From NCBI GenBank assembly GCA_017893485.1, contig JACEHZ010000597.1:310001-374000 (forward strand): a stretch of DNA of 64,000 nucleotides. The letters run 5' to 3'. The translations under genes and the position numbers were made by a program. This DNA comes from Hemerocallis citrina. Its lineage: Eukaryota > Streptophyta > Magnoliopsida > Asparagales > Asphodelaceae. Below the pieces are notes generated by a model that saw only the letters and a list, made by a program, of their open reading frames with translations, did no database searches and was not told the DNA's origin. Position 1 is the stretch's first letter. The number at the start of each line of letters is the position of its first letter. Positions 24,512 to 37,108 of the stretch are shown here, piece by piece.

Positions 24512-27183
24512 TCAATCTTCATTCTCATGACCCTCATCTTCTTCGCTTTCCGACTCGGATGTTGAAGTATCATCATTCGAGTCCAATGAAGGTTCTAACT
24601 CTCTATCTTCTTGCTTAACGATCCTTTTCCCTTTTGATGATGATGCGTCAATGCCATGAGATCTCTTTGCTTTCTTCGCTGCTCTTTGCCTTGAACTTGA
24701 CCTTGGTCTTGGATCCACTCCCATAGCCGTTTCAACATCCCTCCATCTCAATTGCTCCCCGAGAAAAACCTCATCATCAACCTCATCGTCGGTTTCACTT
24801 TCTACGGATGTTCTTGGAGGGTCTACCCATTCAACTACCCTCCCCTCATCCATGCTTGGAGCCAAAAGAGGATCTCTTTTCCTATTAGCAAACTTTGCTT
24901 CAATTTCGGAATTTAACTTGACATAGACTAATTTTTCCATTTTATCATGACTTAGCCTATTCCTCTTTTTCGAATGAACCTATGCAAAGGAAAGAAGAGA
25001 AATTCAATTATTATTTAATATAAAAAAATACTAAAGAAATAATTAATTAAATCTCCTTGGTAGATTGCTATATACTACCATCTCAAATGTACTCCATATA
25101 CTACCATCTCAAATGTACTCCTATTCCTTTCGCATCCGTATGAGCTAGTAGTTAATTCAACAATTCTCATTACCATTTTTTGTAGATCCGGTACCGAGCA
25201 CCCATGCAATTGCCACCAATTAACTAAGAAGAAATATAATTACATTATAACAATAACATTAAGAATAGTCAAAAAATTTACAATTTCTCATAAATCATAA
25301 TTTAAATGATTCATCATACCTGTATCAAGAGAAAGATTTTGCATTTGCCTAAGAGCCATTGGCCTTCCAAAAGACTCACATCTATTTTGATATGGAGGCA
25401 ATTGAGAGCTGATCTTGTCTTGCATTTCGGGATTATTTTCATACATCTTGTATGTACATTGGGCGAAAGCATATAAAAATGGTACTTTGTTCTTCATTTC
25501 GCCTCTAATTTGGTAATAGAAAAAAAGATTCATGAAGTGACCAACCAAATGCAAATGAGACTTTAATTTATTATCCCATCGTGTGTCAATGATCTTATGA
25601 ATAGGAAGATATTTCTTCTCATTTTGCTTAATTCCCAAAACAATTTCTTCCTTGCACCTTTCCAAATCACCATATAACCACCCCATTGATAGTAGATCAT
25701 TATCCGCCCGCCGAAGAACTTTCACCAATGGCTCAAAAACTCTCAAAGCAAATGTGACATTCTTCCAAAACATACGACTATTCACAATATCTTTGACCTA
25801 CATAATGTGAAACAAAAAAGTTTAAAAACTAATATTCTTACTTTCTTAGTTAAACAAAAATACTATTACCAAATAAATTCTAAAATAAAATTTATTACTT
25901 TCTTCGCTTGTGTAGACTTGCAATGCGTATGTTCCTCCCAAAAATTTCTATTTACAAAGGATTTCAAACCTCTCCTATGCTCTTGTAGGCTTTCCAATGA
26001 ATGCGGTTGCAAATCTAGTCAACCCCGGTCTCACAAGGTCTAAACCATTTGTAGCATCCTTCCTCATAATCTCGAGAATGAGAGTGTGGGCATACATAAA
26101 AACGGTGGTATTCCTCCCCACTGTGATCACATTATGGATAGGCTTGATCTTTCCTATATCTTTCAACATGAGATTCACCGTATGTGCCGCACACCATGTC
26201 CAAAAGATAGTTGGTCGTGTCACTTTTAGAAGATTTGATGCCGCCACATTATTGGAGGCATTATCGGTCACTACTTGTACCACACTATCTTCTCCTACTT
26301 TATCTGCTTCATTCACGAATTCATAGATAAACCTTCCATCGTGCACATTGCTAGACGTATTTTTTGATTCAAAAAAATAGTACCATTGTAAGAATTAAGA
26401 ACAATATTCATTATGCTTCGCCCTTTTCTATCCGTCCATGCATCGGTCATGAGACTACAACCACCCGACTTGCATTTGTCCAAGTAAAATCCAAGATTTT
26501 CTTTTACTCTATTCACCTCCTTTGGCAAATAATGCATACTAAGTTCGTGAGCTGTAGGTGCTCTCATATTCGGTCCGTACTTTCCAACCGCTTCTATCAT
26601 TTCTTGAAAGGAAGTTGACTTGGCAACATTAAATGGGATGGCATTGTCAAAAAAAATATCTTGCAATGTACTCACTTGCATCCTCTCTTGCCGCCTTCTT
26701 CCAATGCTCATTGAAAGTAGTTTGATGAACTTGTACACCTTTGCCTTTGTTTCCCGCAACCACATGCATGTCCATTGGCCCTTTAATTTTTGAACTATTG
26801 GATGAGCTCATTCGGCTAGGATGACTTTCCACATCTATTTCTTCTACATTAATGTATGTATCTCTTGATTCTCTTCCATCACCTACTACCACATTATCTA
26901 GCATATTTTGTCGTTTTACTAGCTTTGAAATCTGGACTTCTTTAATTGCATTTAAAGTAGCTAAGTCGTCCGCCTTTACATGTTCCGGAACATCAGGACA
27001 CTTTGTAGTATTCCCACTAATACAAGCTAAATGCTCATTGAGACGGCTTACTCCTCCACTAAGAGGTAGGTGACTACAATACTTGCACTTGGCTTTCCCC
27101 CCATTCACTCTCGTCGCATGTTTCCAAAATCGATCGAGTTTGGTTGACTTACTTACTGGAAAGCTTGTTGCTTCTTCCGACAT
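24512..27183 (-). pseudogene. hAT-1 transposase (BED finger, DUF659, dimerisation region)
   Basis: Read from 27183 down, the domains are as follows: a BED-type zinc finger (C-x2-C then H...C, residues about 30-70); DUF659 with LMTDAWTDRKGRSIMN (first catalytic Asp); VVTDNASNNV (second Asp) and CAAHTVNLML; a long helical insertion; at 25230-25125 the C-terminal hAT motif (NWWQLHG...SSYGCERNR); then an acidic tail to the stop at 24512. Frameshifts occur in homopolymer runs near 26655 and 26380 and another near 25985, so the protein is broken unless these are sequence errors. hAT-2 is inserted exactly at the start codon. Confidence 0.8.
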
Positions 27184-27230
27184 AGGGGTGGCGAACGGGT
27201 CAAGTGGGCCGGGCCGGGCCGGGCCCAACC

Positions 27231-27940
27231 TGTAATACCCCGCAAAATAGCATATGACTATTTTGCACTGTAACCCGTGCATTAAGTATTGCACACGATT
27301 ACATTTTCTCTTAGAAATTATCAGTTAAATTGAGAGATTTCAGACATACGGGCTGTTCTGAATCCGATGAGGTAAACTCGGAATATCGTCTCGATTAAAC
27401 TGTAGTTTTGTCCCGATTGTTTTGACCAGACAATTTGTGGGAGGAAATTATAATTTCCATAAAACATGTATTTTATAGGATTTTAATATATATGTATTGA
27501 TTATTTTCAATTAAGCTAGTGCTTGAAGTGAATGTGGTATGAGTTTGTGCACTAGGGTTAGAATCGGAGGGTGGTGACCTAGGGTTCCTTGACCTAACCT
27601 AGGGTTAGGAACCCTAGCATCATGATGATCATGGCTTGATCTTGATAAAGATCCAATGGTAGGATTAATTCACCATGTGTTATATGTGTATGTTGACTTA
27701 GGGAATAGGAAGCTTCCTAGGAGCTTCAAGGAAGCTTCCATAAGCTTGGTGTGTTGGCACTCAATCCACCCTTCATTCCTTCACCCCTCCCACACTCCAT
27801 CTCATCCCTACACCTCACCACACTCCAACCCACACCCACCCATCCAATCCGGCCCATATAAACCCCACCCCCCATCTCACTTCACTCCATTTTTTCAAGC
27901 TCCATCTATTCTCCTCCTAAGCCTTCTTCATTCCTCTTTG

Positions 27941-27991
<51 letters not shown>

Positions 27992-30900
27992 GGAAAAGGA
28001 AGAAGTCTATTAGAATAGGAGTAGTAGAGAAGGAGAATAAGAAGTGTAGGAGAGGGTGTAGGCCAAGTTATACAAGTGCAAGGCAGGCAAGCAAGCAAGC
28101 TAGGAGTAAAGCTACAAGGAGATTCTTTTGCAAAACTTCATGTGGGTGATCTCTTAAACTCCTTTGTATTTATTTTTGTTGTGGTATGAATGGATGTGTA
28201 GTAGTGATAGGTATGATTTGTTACCATGTTTGAGTATGAGAAGTACTAGGGAAAGATAAATTGTATGGTAGAGAATTACTCTTTTGAGTTTTGGTTAAGA
28301 AGCATGATTGTGAGGGTATATTGGGGAATTTTTTACACCCAAACGGTTTGGAATCTTGGGCTAAAATTCTGGGGTATTGTTCTTCTATGTATGTAGAGTA
28401 TCCATGATTTTTTTCATAATATTTGGATGCATTTTAGTAGCCCAAACAGCGGGTCCAAGTCCGGACAGTAAGCAGCCAGAATGGCTGCTGGCTGTGATGA
28501 TTTTTGTGTCTTTCCGATTTTATATATCGGAAATGACAGGGCATTTTGAGCTGGAAATTTTTGTGGACGCTGTTGTGTCTACAACCATAGTCTTAAATTT
28601 CGTAATTTTCCGAGGTCGTTTGATGCCCCGAAAAAATAGTAGAATGCGACTGGTCCGTAGGTGTCGGCTGAAGCTGACTGTGCTTTGTGCTGAAGTTCAA
28701 AAAGCCATAACTTCGTGTACGTTTATTATTTTGCGACGAAATTTTGGGAGTATCTTGGGGTATGAGTCTATTTGATGAATCTCAAATTTTAGAATTTTTA
28801 GAAGTCATTTGATGAGGTTTTAAGGGTAATTAGTGAGGGGCAGTAAACGTCCTGCTGGAAATAAACAGCTGAAATGTAGCTATGTTTGAGGAGTCGTAGA
28901 TCGTTGTGTGAAATGAATTTGAATGTGAATTTTGGACACGATGAAATGGTATATGTGTAGATAGAGAATCTCAAATTTCATGATCGTTGGACTTAGGGAT
29001 GATTTACTAGTGAATTTTAAAGTAGGGTACGTTCAGCCTAGTACGAGTTGTCTAGTTCTTGGAGATAGATATTCCTAGACTTATCTGTTAAAAATTTGGG
29101 CGACTGACCAACTAGAGACTGGCAGTAGGGAATCATAGCCTTCTAACCCAACTGGGATTTTGAAATTCCAGGTTGAAGGTTGGAAGTTATGATTTTCCAA
29201 AGTGGGACAAATTTGGCCTTGTCGAGAAAATGTTCACTAGAGATATAAACTTTTCCCTTGTTATGCACCCAATGGAAATTGGTATCCTTGAGAACATTAA
29301 TAATTGAATCTGAGAACGTGTCCAACTAGGAAGTTAAAGTAGACAATCCCACCTTCCCATAGGATCCGGAATCGAGTAATTCCGATAACTAAGTGAACTC
29401 TTATGATATTGGACAAATGCAGCAAGTGTGAAAAGGAACGTACTATTAAGAGTATATGAGGGATATTGGATGTCGAGATGATTGAACTTGAGGAAGTAAT
29501 CAACTGAAAAATTGTAAACTAGGGTCTTACCTTTCCAGAGTTAGCGATACCAAGCAATTCTGACTTGTGTGCTGGAAATTATGGACATTGTGAGTTTAGC
29601 AACCTATTGTCTAGACTGACTTCAAGGTTTGAGTTAACTCGGGGACTTGAGTCCTTTAAAAGGAAATTGAGGGAATCATCGACTAGGGGATGGCAACGGA
29701 TCTCCTCACCTTCTAGGAAATTCTGAGCGTATTGATTTCCGATGAGTGTAGCTGGGATCACAGCTACTGGTATTTCTTGATTGTTCCATCGGACAATTGA
29801 TGAGGAACCCTCTGCCTACCGCAATATGGTGATCGTGAGCTATCAGATTTAAAAATGGGTTTTTAGCATTTTTATTCGGAACTTAGGTAAGTTCCTGTGC
29901 ATGTACTCATGGTGGACATGAGTGAGTCGGGATATAGCTCTGTTGGATTGTATTGGGTGTCTCGATGCCTGAGTCTGTCAATAGTCAAGAATGGATAATT
30001 ATGTGCGTGCTTACCTTCACTAAATTGTATTACACCATCAGGGCGCCGTTGGACCACTCACTGAGGGTCACGGGCCGGGATTATTTTGGGTCACTGACCT
30101 ATGAAGGTATTGGGAATCAGTGGATGTGATTCCAGGATGGTTGTTACCTTGACAGACCAGTCAGGCTCGACTTTGTTGATCGACACCGAGTGTGGTTTGA
30201 ATAACAACATATTTTCAGTAAACTGGATTGATTAGGCTTTTCTTTTATTGTTTCAATCGAAGTCTGAATTGGTATTAGGGGTGATTCCCTATAATCCAAC
30301 TTGTTCTGAGAGTTAGCACTAAGTGGTGATACTGGTTGTCTCTTCCTGTCATTAGGGATACGCACTGTGGTGCGTATCTTGCACTGTTAATTCCTGAAGT
30401 ACCATGGTAAGAACGGGATGCTGATATCCTGACGGATTGGGGGTACCGGCGTCATGTTCTATGTTGGTGGACACGAACGGATCATAAAGGATCTTTGCGC
30501 AATAGATATACTGCAGTATATCTGTAAGTTCGTCACAGCTTTCGAGGATGGTTCGACGCAGTAATTATTGGTGACTTCGGGGTAGCGCCCCGCATTATTT
30601 CATTTATTTTATTTTCACCTCCTCAACCATGTCATACTATCAGGAACAGGAAGTAGACCAAATTAGAATGCAATGCATAGCGAGGGTTCAAATCCCTGAA
30701 CTGGAGAAAAACCTTGATCTGGGGCACATGTAGTATGGGATGCATGTGTGTCCAGAGTCTTGCTGACATTAGATTAGGTGCATCTGTTCTGTACATTGTG
30801 TTTGAATAGACTTTAGGTCATGGCATACACGAACACTAGGAAATCAGGATGCACGTTGAATTTTCCATTCAAGATGAATTTGTAAGTGTGATAGTTTGAG

Positions 30901-31405
30901 GATCGCTGTTTCCTTATTAGCATTGCGTCAGTAGAATTACTGACGTACCCCACCTTTTAGGTACATGGATATCAGGTCACGAGTATAGGAGAGCCCAAGA
31001 TCAGCAGGGCATCCAAGTAGTGGCAGTATGCACGTCTACCCTTTGAGTGGGTGCAGAACTATCAGGGTCGCGTAGCAGAAGGCTCAAGCCGAGGGGCAGG
31101 TCCCAGAGGGGGGCAGATAGACCACTCAACGGAGTTTCGGCAGTTACCAAGGGATTGCCGATCTGAAAGACAGCCAATGGCTTCACAAGAAATGTTTAAG
31201 TATTCTTGTAGTCAGTTGTAATAAAGTTATGTAATTTGTATTCCTGGTCCAAGAACAATTTGATATTTGTAATTATTAATGTAACAACTCTAATGACAAT
31301 AAAAATGTTTAAATTTCCACGTTATTTACTGTGTTGAGATGCATTTGAAGGCAATGATCTTGGTGATGTCACAGATGTCCGATAACGGGGATCCGGGGCG
31401 TTACA
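27231..31405 (+). mobile_element. Solo LTR 2, 4.2 kb (plus), TSD CAACC
   Basis: It starts TGTAATACCCCGC and ends GGGGCGTTACA. CAACC is repeated at 27226-27230 and 31406-31410. There is no internal coding domain and no second LTR. It is related to solo LTR 1 and to the LTR start at 63087 (matching first 60 bases). It contains an (AT)n run at 27944-27988. Chromovirus (Tekay/Del-like) origin is an inference from length and ends. Confidence 0.85.
27857..27862 (+). promoter_or_regulatory. TATA box of solo LTR 2
   Basis: GGCCCATATAAACCCCACC, followed about 30 bases later by a C/T-rich likely start site. A working promoter here would transcribe rightward, antisense to the hAT-2 transposase. Confidence 0.55.
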
Positions 31406-31862
31406 CAACCCGTAAGGGTTGGCATGTACACTTAGCCGGGCCGGGCCGGGTTGCACTCTTATCCGGAACGGGCCGGGCCGGGTTGATGTTTCGTTTGGGT
31501 GGCCCGCCCAACCCGTGAACCCTTTAGGGTTCAACCCGGGTTGGGCCGGGTCGACCCGCGGGTTGGCACGTTTAATAAATTTTTTTTTTGGTAGCTTAAA
31601 TTAAAATAATAATTATAATTATAATACTAAGTAAGTAATAATACTAATAAACAATAAAAATCGTAATAATAATAATAAGATTGAAAGAGTGAAATTGACA
31701 ACAAATTTTGAAATATTATTCATATGAATTTAAGTTATACAATTTTAACAATTTATAACGAAATGAAGAATTCAATTCACAGATAAGTTTTATACAATAA
31801 CATATTTGTTATATATAATTTTAATTGAGTACAAGTTTTCTAATTTGACATAACAAGCAAAG

Positions 31863-33993
31863 CTATTGTTGTTCTTCTTCTTCTTCTTCTTCTTCTTCGG
31901 GCGAGTTGCTCCCACTTGTGGAACTTGATAGTGCTTTCCCTTGTGTCCTATCTTCAGCCTTCAGCCAGTCTTCTGTGCAAACGAGCATCTCTAACGCCTC
32001 GGGCTTCAACCGATTCCTGTAATCAGATAGAACCCTGCCACTTGTAGAAAATGCACTCTCAGAAGCAACTGTAGAGACAGGAGGAGTTAGTAAATCTTTA
32101 GCCATAATTGACAGAATACTAAAAGTGTGTTCATGTTCTTTCCACCATTGTAAAATATCTAGTGGAGAAGTAAAAGGCTCAGAATCTTGTTGGTTATACC
32201 AATTTAATTCGTTTGGTTGATTAGTCCTAGGTTTTTTAGATTGAATTTGTTCAAGTAAACTAAATGTTCTATCACCAATTCTACTTTTACCCTTACCTTT
32301 AAAACTACCAGAAGAAGAACTAACTACAGAAGTTGTACTACTAGAAGCAAAACGTCTATCATAATAATCATACAAGTTATTTAACGTAGATTCAAACTGA
32401 ACTATAAAAGTAGCGCAATCAATTGTTAATTCTACATTTACCTCTAAATATCCAAAAAACATTTCTATCAAATTCTTCGTACCTTCTAATTTGATACGAG
32501 GATCCATAACATTAGCAACACAAATCAACATAGGAGGAGGAAAATAATACTTCAAAAATTTTTGCAATGCAGGTTTTACAATCTCACTAACATGGGTATC
32601 ATTTAACATTTCGTTAAATGTTTGCATCATGCTAACTAATTAAATAAAAATGCTACTAGAAGTAGATTCATATGTTTTTGAAAATTTTAAAGTTGCGGTT
32701 TTAAAAGATTCTAAAAATTTCAATAAAAATTCGGCAAAAAACCAATCGAGGGAAATCATTTCAAAATTAGCCATATTTTTTGCGATACAAAAATCATTTA
32801 CAACTGCTTTATAATCGGTGACAACATTTAGTAAATCAAAAGTAGAATTCCATCGGTGTCTAACATCCTTTTCTAAAAGGAACATTTCTAACCCTACACC
32901 AAGCTTTCCATTCTTGTAAAATGCTTGGACTTAATGTAATGAAATGTACACAATTTCTAATTTTAACTATATATGGATCGGCTATTCTTAATGCATCTTG
33001 AACACATAAATTTATAATATGACATGCACATCTAACATGAAAAATATTATCACATGGAGGGTTTAATACAGATTTTAAAGTAGTAATTACTACATTGTTG
33101 TTAGATGCATTATCAAAACTAATAGCCATAATTTTATCGTGAATATGAAAAACATCACAAATTTCTATAATACGATTTGCTATTTCAGCGCCACTATGGG
33201 GATACGGCAACGCTGCAAGTGATATGATTCTTTTTTGAAGAATCCAATCATTGTCGATCCAATGACAGATTATTCCCATCGTTGGAATATTGTTGACACC
33301 CGTCCAACAATCCGAAGTTAAACTAACCCTACAAGTTAAACTCCGTAAAATTGCAATCAAAGCGTCCTTCATTTCCATGTACACTTTAAAACAATCTGAT
33401 TTGCAAGTATTTCTCGGAATTCTTTTAAAATGAGGGTATAAGGCTGTTTGATTAAAATTTTCCAAGTTCCTACTCTCGGGATAGGAAAATGGTAACTCTT
33501 CCTTAATGACTAATCGGGCCATTTCCCGAGGAACAAGTTCGGGATCATAAGGGTGGCTATCAACTAGACCGGTCCTAGGGTTTATTTTTTGTTGGCTTTG
33601 TATTTGATCAAGAAGTTCTTTATGATTATGTTGGATGTGCCTACTAATTGTACTGGTGCCGTCACCCCTCTTGAATTTGTATGTTTTACTACATGTTTTA
33701 CACACTTTCAAACCTATACCCTGAGTATGTTCGTCCGGGATATAATCATAAAGCTTATGCCAATCGCTAGTTTCTCCTCTACTTTTCCTACTACTACGGG
33801 ATTGTGTGGTTTTGGTTTGTTGTTGTTGTTGTTCTTCTAATTGTATGTCGCCTACAACATTGTCGTGTGTACCCCATTGTTCCATAGTAGGATCAATGTA
33901 ATCTTGGGCGGGCTCACTAGTTGGGACAATTGGTGGCCTACGTGAAGAGGAGGAATCTTGTCCGCTACGACTGCTACCACGTGATCTAGACAT
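31863..33993 (-). pseudogene. hAT-2 transposase, near-complete (BED, RNase H-like core, hAT dimerisation domain)
   Basis: The start at 33993 (MSRSRGSSRS) is chosen because it opens the Ser/Arg-rich leader before the BED finger. Order: BED finger (VCKTCSKTYKFKRG...H-x4-H, residues about 95-135), SLTSDCWTGV (first catalytic Asp), MAISFDNASNNN (second Asp), CACHIINLCV, a middle helical part, then the C-terminal hAT dimerisation domain (DILQWWKEHE...LLTPPVSTVASESAFS) and a poly-Glu end. Total about 700 residues, usual for the family. Only two defects are visible: a one-base shift near 32880 and a TAA at 32640. It would act in the nucleus, binding the TIR and subterminal motifs. Confidence 0.85.
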
Positions 33994-34929
33994 AATGTGG
34001 TAATGTGCTAAAGTATGTAAAAAAAATATACAATGTAGGAGCGGTGAATTATACAAAAAAATCTAAAAAACAAGAGGGTTGAGATAGGAAGTTCAAAAAA
34101 CGAACAATAATTTTAACTACAACGCAAAAAAAAAATTAATGAGAGAGATAGAGATATTTTGATACCGTTCACCGTGGAATACGCGTAAGAAAAAAAAACC
34201 GTTAAAATAAGAATAGAATTGAAAAGATGGAGGAGCGCTTTGCCGATTCCGTAATTGAAGAGTTGAGAAGAGGTTGAAGTAGATTTGACGAGGGTTGAAG
34301 AGAGTTGAAGACGTTGAAGACGTTGAATTTTGATTCCGATACGACCGAAATTTGATCGTGTATATGCCTCCTTGTACACTTGTTTGATGAATACTACAAT
34401 TGTTCAAAAATTCTTTACAAATGATGTATAATAGTAGAGAGAGTAAGAGAGTGAGGTGTGATTTTTTATGAAATTTTTGGGGATATTTATAGGCTAAATA
34501 TGTGGGGAAAAACAAAAAAAAACAAAAAAACCCACCCAACGGCTCAAAGAGCCGTTCCAAACGGCTCTGTCCCAGACAGAGCGCATCAGCTCTCGGCAAC
34601 GGGAATTTCGACCGTTCGACCCGCGGGTCAACGGTCGACCCGTCACGGGTCGAACGGGTCGAAACCCGCGGGTTGGCGGGTCCAATTCGCGAGTTGGGCC
34701 GGGTTCGTGGGCCGGGTTTCGCGAGCCGAATTTACGTAAATTGCGACCCGGGTCGACCCGGTATTGTTCACCGGGTTCGACCCGAACCCGCCTAGCAACT
34801 AAACGGGCCGGGTCGCGGGTGGGTCGCCGGTTGACCCGGCCCAGTTGCCATCCCTATTCCGACATTTTATGCTATATTGTAGGTGGTAGTCTAAAAACTA
34901 CAATAAGAAGAAAAAATCATTAAAGTGTT

Positions 34930-35330
34930 AACACAGAACAACTAAGATAGAAAAAAAATTAATTAACACTTAACACTTAACAATCAAAATAACAACTAAT
35001 AAGAAATATTAAACATGTTCGTCAATTTGCCACAATTCCACCATTAACAGTTAACAACTAATTAATAGTTAACAATCAATTAAGTAATAAACAGAATAAC
35101 AGTTAACAACTAATCGAAGACGAAAATCAAAGAGAAAAGAAAATGAAGCCCAATAACAATTAACAAATTAACACTTAATAACAATTAACAGTTAATCAAA
35201 TTAGTAATAATAGTTAACAATTAACAGAATAAGTGAACAACAGATAGAAAAGTTAAAGGTTAATCAATTAACAGTTAATCAAATAAGAGTTAACAATTAA
35301 CAGTTAACTTGAAAATTCTAGTAAATTAAA
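34930..35330. repeat. AT-rich degenerate TTAAC/AGTTAAC repeats in hAT-1
   Basis: Dozens of loosely repeated AACAGTTAAC, AACAATTAAC and TTAACACTTAAC motifs occur upstream of the hAT-1 transposase. Several are palindromic (GTTAAC). They may be remnants of a tandem array or transposase-binding sites. Confidence 0.5.
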
Positions 35331-35429
35331 GAGAGAAGAAAATGAAAACGAAGAAAAAGAAGAAGAGAGAGAGTAGGGGCTCACTGGCGACGAAGTAGAA
35401 GAGAGAGGGTGAGAGCGTGAGCTTCAGTT

Positions 35430-35760
35430 GACAATTGTTCACGACGAAGAAGAAGAGAGAGCGCGGGAGATTCTTTGGCAGTTTGGCGCGAAAAGAAGGG
35501 AGGAGGTTATTTCTTCTTCAGTTCTTTGGCGCGAAAAGATGAGAGAGAGCGGGAGGTTGTTGACGAAGACGAGCTTTAGTTGGCGCGAAAAGATGATAAG
35601 AGACTGGAAGATGAGTTGGCTGGCGGTGGAGATGGGTGGGCGACGACGAAGACCCAAAGGTTGGCAACGATGAAGACCCAAAGGTTGGCGACGACGAAGA
35701 AGGTTGGTGACGAAGACTCGAAGATGGGTTGGCGACGATGAAGACTTGAAGGCGGCGGAA
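35430..35760 (+). repeat. Degenerate GGCGCGAAAAGA and GGTTGGCGACGACGAAGACCC repeats
   Basis: GGCGCGAAAAGA occurs three times (35484-35595). About four copies of a 30-35-bp GTTGGCGACGA...GAAGAC unit follow to 35760. Non-coding part of hAT-1 upstream of its transposase. Confidence 0.5.
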
Positions 35761-36066
35761 GAGAAGTGGGGAGAAAAGAGATTGAGAAGGGAAGAGGATA
35801 AGAGATTAGTGATTTAGGGTTAGTTTATAGGGTAACGGGTAATGGGGTTAGGGATTTAAGCCCCAAACCCGTTAACTATTTTTCTGAGGTGAAAAATTCA
35901 TATATCAGCCGATAAGTATCGGGCGAAATATCGGACTTTTCAGCCGATATTTTAACTTTTCGGGTTCAAACGAAAAATGACTTAAAATGTTGATTTCTTT
36001 TCGCTGAAGGGTCCGATACGAGATCTCGGCCGAAATATCGGCCGATGTCCGAGATTTAAAACAGTG

Positions 36067-36940
36067 AGGAACACAAAAAGATCTTCATCCCGAATTGGCA
36101 GGTCCGGAAGCTCGACAGTTTCCTCGGCGACTCGACGTCGAGTATGCAGGCAGTTCGGCATCTGGCGACGCCGAAGGAAAGCGCCGCCATGGACGCCGGC
36201 GGAGTAAGGGACGACGCGCCCGAGATCGCTCGAGTTGCAGTATCGGTAAGCATTACTTCTTCAGAGTGTAGTTGTATACTTGTACCCTTTCCAAGTTCTC
36301 AATGCGACTGTTTTCTTTTTTGTAGATAACTTGCCACTTCAGTCATCGAATGGAAAAGATGACCGAACTCGAGAAAGAGTTGAAGCAAGAGACAGATAGG
36401 GCTCGGGCAGAGAAGGCTCAGATCGCCAATGAGCTCGAGCAGCTGAAGGCCGAATCCAAGGGGAAGACGACGAGGATGGAATACCTCGACGGTCTCGTGG
36501 CAAAGCTCGAGGCCAATATCGCTGTTCTGCTCCAACAGAAGAAGTCGGCTGCGAAGGAGAGGGAGGAGGCCGTCGAGGCCGCCAAGAAAGTCGCCGCCAA
36601 GGAGGCCGAGACCGAGGCGATGGAGAGGGTGCAGAGGTACCTTGCGGTCAACATGCCGAAGGCCTACGCCCGGGCCCTCGAGCAAGTGAAGGAGAGCTAC
36701 CCCAAGGTGGACTGCTCCAGATGGCGCCACTTCCCCGACCACGTCACGGGATTCGACGACGCCTCTGAGGAAGAGGATGAAGGAGACGACGATGTGGAGG
36801 TTGAGGTCGTCGAGCCCGAAGTGGAGACCGGTCCGGACGCCATACCCTTGGCGATCGTTGCCCCCACGCGTGGGCCGGAGCCTTCAACGACCGGCAGGCA
36901 CGGTAAAGAGGTCCTGCCTCGACTTGTAATTCAGTTTTGA
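36067..36940 (+). pseudogene. Antisense ORF of gypsy A, part 3 (coiled coil, conserved intron)
   Basis: The frame interrupted by hAT-1 resumes here and ends at a GTAAGC donor at about 36246; the acceptor TTTTTTGTAG lies just before 36326. The second exon encodes about 130 residues of Glu/Lys/Ala-rich coiled coil, a conserved ..AYARALEQV.. patch, and an acidic tail ending at the stop at 36940. The gypsy B copy (62950-62182, minus) has the same intron at the same point (ends S/TLCHF against S/ITCHF here). Conservation of a splice site in two copies argues for a real spliced gene. Function unknown. Confidence 0.65.
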
Positions 36941-37108
36941 TAAGAAATGTATTGCCTAATCACGGACTGGCCACCGCTTGTAACTTGAATTTCAATGAAA
37001 TAAACTTTTTGAAATCTTTTTTGGCTAAGTGTTTATTGCAATTTGTCTGATTTGCTCCCGAGTTGTCTTGTTGTGGCTTCGTTTGAACAAAGTACCTTGG
37101 CTTTTTCA

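Larger units (their letters stand above)
27183..34856 (-). mobile_element. hAT-2: Ac/RICESLEEPER-like hAT element, TSD TTCCGACA
   Basis: It begins TAGGGGTGGCGAACGGG and ends, inverted, TAGGGATGGCAACTGGGCC. TTCCGACA is repeated at 27175-27182 and 34857-34864. The termini carry many GGGCCGGG/GGGTCGACCC subterminal motifs, which are the possible transposase-binding sites. It contains one nearly complete minus-strand transposase and a 4.2-kb solo LTR near its left end. Without that LTR it is about 3.5 kb, typical for an autonomous hAT. Confidence 0.9.
21012..36066 (-). mobile_element. hAT-1: hAT-superfamily element carrying host gene exons
   Basis: It starts CAAGGTTTTAAATCTCGG and ends, inverted, CACTGTTTTAAATCTCGG. 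AGGAACAC is repeated at 21004-21011 and 36067-36074, the 8-bp TSD of hAT elements. Both ends carry subterminal ATCTCGG/TATCGG(C) motifs. It interrupts the antisense gene of gypsy A, whose frame resumes on the other side. Net length without its own insertions is about 6.1 kb. Contents on the minus strand are a DUF659-type transposase, then a kinase exon and P450 exons. Confidence 0.85.

Noticed and set aside
28377..28775. 132-codon frame in solo LTR 2
   Set aside because: No homology pattern recognised and lies within LTR non-coding sequence; not kept in solo LTR 1.
35428..35681. Overlapping 80-codon frames on both strands
   Set aside because: Products of the GGCGCGAAAAGA and GACGAAGA repeats.
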